From Phyllobacterium calauticae (lineage in GTDB: Bacteria; Pseudomonadota; Alphaproteobacteria; Rhizobiales; Rhizobiaceae), in NCBI RefSeq assembly GCF_019991125.1, contig NZ_JAGENB010000004.1:186001-250000 (forward strand): a stretch of DNA of 64,000 bases. The letters are read 5' to 3'. Shown here one piece after another: positions 60,669 through 64,000 of this stretch (the first letter of the stretch is position 1; every line of letters starts with the position of its first letter). The notes below the pieces were generated by a model, which searched no databases, was not told where the DNA came from, and was given only the letters and a program-made list of their open reading frames with translations. Both the position numbers and the translations under genes were made by a program.

Positions 60669-61751
60669 TCAAGCAGCCTGCGCTGCGGCGATTTGTGGAT
60701 CGAGCTTGCCAGCCGCATAGCGTTTGGCCATGTCATCGAGACCGATGACCTTGATTTTCAGAGCATGGCCTGCCGTGCCGAACCGCTCGAAGCGGTCCCG
60801 GCAGAGATCGCGCATCGCATCCATGGCGGGTTTCAGGAACTTGCGCGGGTCAAACTCAGCCGGATTTTCGGCGGCTATCTTGCGGAACTGTCCGCTCATC
60901 GCCATCCGGCAATCCGTATCGATGTTCACCTTGCGCACGCCGTGGCGAATGCCCCGCTCGATTTCCTCCACTGGCACGCCATAGGTTTGCGGCATCTCGC
61001 CGCCAAACCGGTTGATGATGTCCTGCAAGGGTTGCGGGACGGATGAAGACCCATGCATGACCAGATGCGTGTTCGGCAGTTTGCGGTGGATCTCCTCGAT
61101 CACGCCCATCGCCAGAATGTCACCATCGGGCGCACGGGTGAATTTGTAGGCGCCATGCGATGTGCCACAGGCTATTGCGAGCGCGTCTACTTTCGTACGA
61201 AGCACAAAATCGACTGCCTGGTCCGGATCAGTCAGCAGTTGATCATGGCTCAGCACGCCGCTCGCGCCGTGCCCGTCCTCGGCCTCAGCCTCGCCGCTCT
61301 CAAGCGATCCCAACACGCCGAGTTCACCTTCCACCGAGACGCCAAGCCAATGGGCAATGGATGCGACCCGCTTGGTGATCCCGACATTGTATTCGTAGGA
61401 TGCGGGTGTCGCTGCATCCGCTTCGAGCGAACCGTCCATCATCACGGACGTGAATCCATGCCGGATCGCCGTCATGCAGGTGGCTTCGTCATTGCCGTGA
61501 TCCTGATGCAGGCAGACAGGAATGGCTGGGTACAATTCCACCAGCGCGTCGATCATCCGCGCCAGCATGATGTCCTTGGCGTAAGAGCGCGCGCCACGGG
61601 ATGCTTGCAGAATAACCGGCGCCTCGCAGGCTGCCGCGGCTTCCATCACGGCAAGCCCCTGCTCCATATTGTTGATGTTGAAGGCAGGAACGCCGTAGCC
61701 ATGCTCAGCCGCATGATCGAGCAGTTGTCGCAGTGTAATACGGGCCATCAT
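60669..61751 (-). CDS. cbbA: Class II fructose-bisphosphate aldolase, Calvin cycle type
   Basis: CbbA makes fructose 1,6-bisphosphate and sedoheptulose 1,7-bisphosphate in the Calvin cycle. The 360-residue zinc enzyme shows [37 protein letters not shown] (zinc histidine and catalytic aspartate), [39 protein letters not shown] and [13 protein letters not shown]. The ATG at 61751 overlaps the cbbT stop (TGATG). Confidence 0.95.
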   Translation of the reverse strand: MMARITLRQLLDHAAEHGYGVPAFNINNMEQGLAVMEAAAACEAPVILQASRGARSYAKDIMLARMIDALVELYPAIPVCLHQDHGNDEATCMTAIRHGFTSVMMDGSLEADAATPASYEYNVGITKRVASIAHWLGVSVEGELGVLGSLESGEAEAEDGHGASGVLSHDQLLTDPDQAVDFVLRTKVDALAIACGTSHGAYKFTRAPDGDILAMGVIEEIHRKLPNTHLVMHGSSSVPQPLQDIINRFGGEMPQTYGVPVEEIERGIRHGVRKVNIDTDCRMAMSGQFRKIAAENPAEFDPRKFLKPAMDAMRDLCRDRFERFGTAGHALKIKVIGLDDMAKRYAAGKLDPQIAAAQAA

Positions 61752-63775
61752 CAATACTCCTTCTCGCTGATGAGCTTGCGTGCAGTGGCAACAATCTTTT
61801 CGGGCGTAATCCCGAAATGACGATAGAGGTCCGGTGCCGGCGCGCTGGCGCCAAAACCGTGCATGCCGATGAATGCACCCTTGTCACCGATCCAGCGGTC
61901 CCAGCCGAGGCGTGCCGCCGCCTCGATACCGATGCGCGGTGCCGCAGCAAGAACCGACCGGCGATAGGCCGGGGTCTGCGCCTCAAACAGTTCCCAGGAG
62001 GGCATGGAAACAACAGCCGCCGCGATCTTGTGTTGCGCCCGCAGCATATCGGCAGCGGTACATGCAATCTCGACCTCCGAGCCCGTGGCCAGCAGAGTGA
62101 CCGCGCGCGGCTCGGCTGTTTCACGCAGCACGTAAGCGCCACGAGCGGACCGATTTTCCTCGATATAACCGGGACGCAGCATCGCGAGGTTCTGGCGGGA
62201 CAATACGATGACGCTCGGACGGTCACTGTATTTCAACGCCAGTTCCCAGCATTCCGCCGTCTCGATAATATCCGCCGGCCGGAATACATTGATGCCCGGT
62301 GTGGCGCGCAGCATGGCGAGGTGTTCAACCGGCTGATGCGTCGGGCCATCCTCACCAAGGCCAATCGAGTCATGGGTCATGACATAGACGACCTGCTGGC
62401 CCATCAAGGCGGAAAGGCGTATCGCTCCCCGCGCATAATCGGCGAAAGCCAGGAACGTACCGCCATACGGGATGAAACCACCATGCAGCGCGAGACCGTT
62501 CATCGCGGCGGCCATGCCGTGCTCACGGATCCCATAGTGAATGTACCGGCCGGAAAAATCACCGGATGCAACACTGCGCATGCCGGGCGTTACGGTGAGG
62601 TTCGAGTGCGTAAGATCGGCCGATCCGCCGATCGTGAGATCGGTAGCGGCGTTGACGATCCCAAGCACCATTTCCGAAGCCTTGCGCGTCGCAACCTTGG
62701 TGGCCTTCTCGATATGGTCGCGGCGAAACGCGGCAAGTTCTTCAAACACCCTTGCCGGCACCTGCTTCTGCGCCGCCAGCTTGAAATCCTCCCCAAGCGG
62801 CGATTTTGATAGCCTTACCGACCAGTCGCGCCGTTCATCGGCACCCCGACGTGCAACATCGCGCCATATTTCAAGGATATCCTCCGGAACGGTGAATGGC
62901 TCATATGGCCAGTCCAATGCCAGACGCGCTGCGGCAATTTCCGCAGCGCCCAGTGGAGCGCCATGGGTCTTTTCGGTGCCTTGCAGGTTAGGCGCCCCTT
63001 TTCCGATGATGGTGCGGCACGAGATCAGCGAAGGCTGTCCGGAGGCCTTGGCATGGGAAATCGCCCCGGCAATTTCATCGAAGTCATGCCCGTCGATGTC
63101 CTGAACGTCGAAGCCAGCGGCCTTGAAACGCGCCAGCTGATCCGTCGACGTCGAGAGCGATGTCGGCCCGTCGATGGAGATGGCATTGTTGTCCCAGAAC
63201 ACGATAAGCTTCGACAGGTTCAAATGACCCGCAAGGTCGATCGCCTCCTGGCTGATACCTTCCTGCAGGCAACCATCTCCGGCCATGACATAGGTATAAT
63301 GATCAACGATATCCGCCCCAAATCGCGTGGCCTGCATGCGCTCGGCCAGCGCCATGCCGACCGCGGTCGCGATACCCTGCCCAAGCGGCCCGGCGGTCAT
63401 CTCGATGCCCTGTGCATGACCGTATTCCGGATGACCTGCGGTTTTTGCACCGATCTGGCGAAAGCGCTGCAGTTCCTCGATGGGCATGTCGGGGTAGCCG
63501 ACGAGATAATGCAGGGCATATTGCAGCATGGAACCATGTCCCGCTGACAGAACAAACCGGTCACGGTCGGGCCATTGCGGGTGCAGCGGATCAAGTTTGA
63601 TGAAACGCCTGAACAGCACGGTCGCGACATCCGCCATCCCCATCGGCATGCCGGGATGCCCGGAATTCGCCTTCTGGACGCTATCCATGACCAGAGCGCG
63701 GATCGCATTCGCCATGTCCCGTTCCGGAAGGATTTCGGTATCCGGCTTGTCTTGAAGCAGAGCTTGCGTGTTCAT
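61751..63775 (-). CDS. cbbT: Transketolase
   Basis: CbbT is the thiamine diphosphate transketolase of RuBP regeneration. The 674-residue protein shows [52 protein letters not shown], the ThDP motif [15 protein letters not shown] to [25 protein letters not shown] and [20 protein letters not shown]. Start at the second of two ATGs (63775), which leaves better spacing to the GAGGAG ribosome site; the first is at 63778. It follows cbbP by about 10 bases. Confidence 0.96.
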   Translation of the reverse strand: MNTQALLQDKPDTEILPERDMANAIRALVMDSVQKANSGHPGMPMGMADVATVLFRRFIKLDPLHPQWPDRDRFVLSAGHGSMLQYALHYLVGYPDMPIEELQRFRQIGAKTAGHPEYGHAQGIEMTAGPLGQGIATAVGMALAERMQATRFGADIVDHYTYVMAGDGCLQEGISQEAIDLAGHLNLSKLIVFWDNNAISIDGPTSLSTSTDQLARFKAAGFDVQDIDGHDFDEIAGAISHAKASGQPSLISCRTIIGKGAPNLQGTEKTHGAPLGAAEIAAARLALDWPYEPFTVPEDILEIWRDVARRGADERRDWSVRLSKSPLGEDFKLAAQKQVPARVFEELAAFRRDHIEKATKVATRKASEMVLGIVNAATDLTIGGSADLTHSNLTVTPGMRSVASGDFSGRYIHYGIREHGMAAAMNGLALHGGFIPYGGTFLAFADYARGAIRLSALMGQQVVYVMTHDSIGLGEDGPTHQPVEHLAMLRATPGINVFRPADIIETAECWELALKYSDRPSVIVLSRQNLAMLRPGYIEENRSARGAYVLRETAEPRAVTLLATGSEVEIACTAADMLRAQHKIAAAVVSMPSWELFEAQTPAYRRSVLAAAPRIGIEAAARLGWDRWIGDKGAFIGMHGFGASAPAPDLYRHFGITPEKIVATARKLISEKEY

Positions 63776-63785
63776 CATCTTCTCC

Positions 63786-64000
63786 TCACGAGGCTCGGTT
63801 TTTGCGCTCGATCAACTGCATGATCAGCGGCGTCAGGATGAGTTGCATGGCCAGGTCGAGTTTGTTGCCAGGCACGACGATCGAATTGGCGCGCGACATG
63901 AACGAGTCGTGAATCATCGAAAGCAGGTACGGAAAATCAATCCCGCGCGGCCGGGCAAACCGGATCACCAGCATTGACTCGTCGGGCGTCGGTATCCACC
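63786..64000 (-). CDS. cbbP: Phosphoribulokinase (partial, 5' end outside window)
   Basis: Only the C-terminal 70 or so residues are present; the frame stays open to the right edge. The segment [20 protein letters not shown], followed by [20 protein letters not shown], is the conserved end of bacterial phosphoribulokinase, which makes RuBP from ribulose 5-phosphate with ATP. It lies directly before cbbT on the minus strand, in the usual cbb order. Confidence 0.9.
   Translation of the reverse strand, partial: WIPTPDESMLVIRFARPRGIDFPYLLSMIHDSFMSRANSIVVPGNKLDLAMQLILTPLIMQLIERKNRAS

Overview
The window reads as DNA of an alphaproteobacterium of the order Hyphomicrobiales (Rhizobiales). It has red-type (form IC) RuBisCO genes with cbbX, a tetrahydromethanopterin (H4MPT) C1 pathway, a lanthanide-type methanol dehydrogenase and PQQ synthesis genes, a combination known from Rhizobiaceae and Phyllobacteriaceae-type bacteria (for example the methylotrophy region of the Sinorhizobium meliloti pSymB replicon). 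Genus and replicon type cannot be decided from sequence alone. No rRNA, tRNA, insertion sequence or CRISPR array was seen.

Region 1 (1-7.8 kb) is accessory: the 5' part of a murA copy, an RpiR-type regulator, and a minus-strand operon (about 6.5 to 1.7 kb) for a cytosolic SsuA/NMT1-fold protein, an SsuD-like flavin monooxygenase, a fused TRAP permease and its binding protein. An ArsR regulator and a YfcG-like GST diverge from it.

Region 2 (7.8-19.9 kb) is a GntR-centred catabolic locus: an Asp/Glu/hydantoin racemase-family protein, a flavin reductase, the GntR regulator, and an oligopeptide-type ABC importer with two paralogous binding proteins and two amidohydrolases. Matching ATTGT/ACAAT palindromes lie in front of both the flavin reductase/GntR pair and the importer operon.

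Region 3 (20.1-37.7 kb) is a near-complete H4MPT C1 module: fhcCDAB, a pterin dehydratase-like gene, mptG, mtdB, an ATP-grasp gene, mch, a second ATP-grasp gene, a CitG-like gene and fae. These are followed by genes assigned to methanofuran/H4MPT synthesis (HisA-like, hydantoinase-like, DUF447, DHPS-like, DmrB-like flavoprotein, MfnE-like kinase, MfnB-FolB fusion). Together they oxidise formaldehyde toward formate and make the cofactors.

Region 4 (37.9-56.5 kb) is methanol oxidation. A plus-strand Ped/Lut-type ABC cluster, probably for lanthanide uptake, faces a minus-strand series xoxF-xoxG-xoxJ-CXXCW protein-pqqABCDE. Next to these is a second minus-strand operon with a four-cysteine small protein, an SsuABC-type importer, a SoxH-like metallohydrolase and a SoxYZ-like carrier. 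This putative quinoprotein relay operon is the least understood system here. A soluble c-type cytochrome lies at 56.1 kb.

Region 5 (56.6-64 kb) is the Calvin cycle operon on the minus strand: cbbP (partial), cbbT, cbbA, cbbL, cbbS, cbbX, rpe and a terminal thioredoxin-fold gene. The layout suggests an autotrophic methylotroph: methanol is oxidised by XoxF to formaldehyde or formate, any formaldehyde passes through H4MPT to formate and CO2, and carbon is assimilated from CO2 by RuBisCO. Serine-cycle genes and formate dehydrogenase are not in the window.
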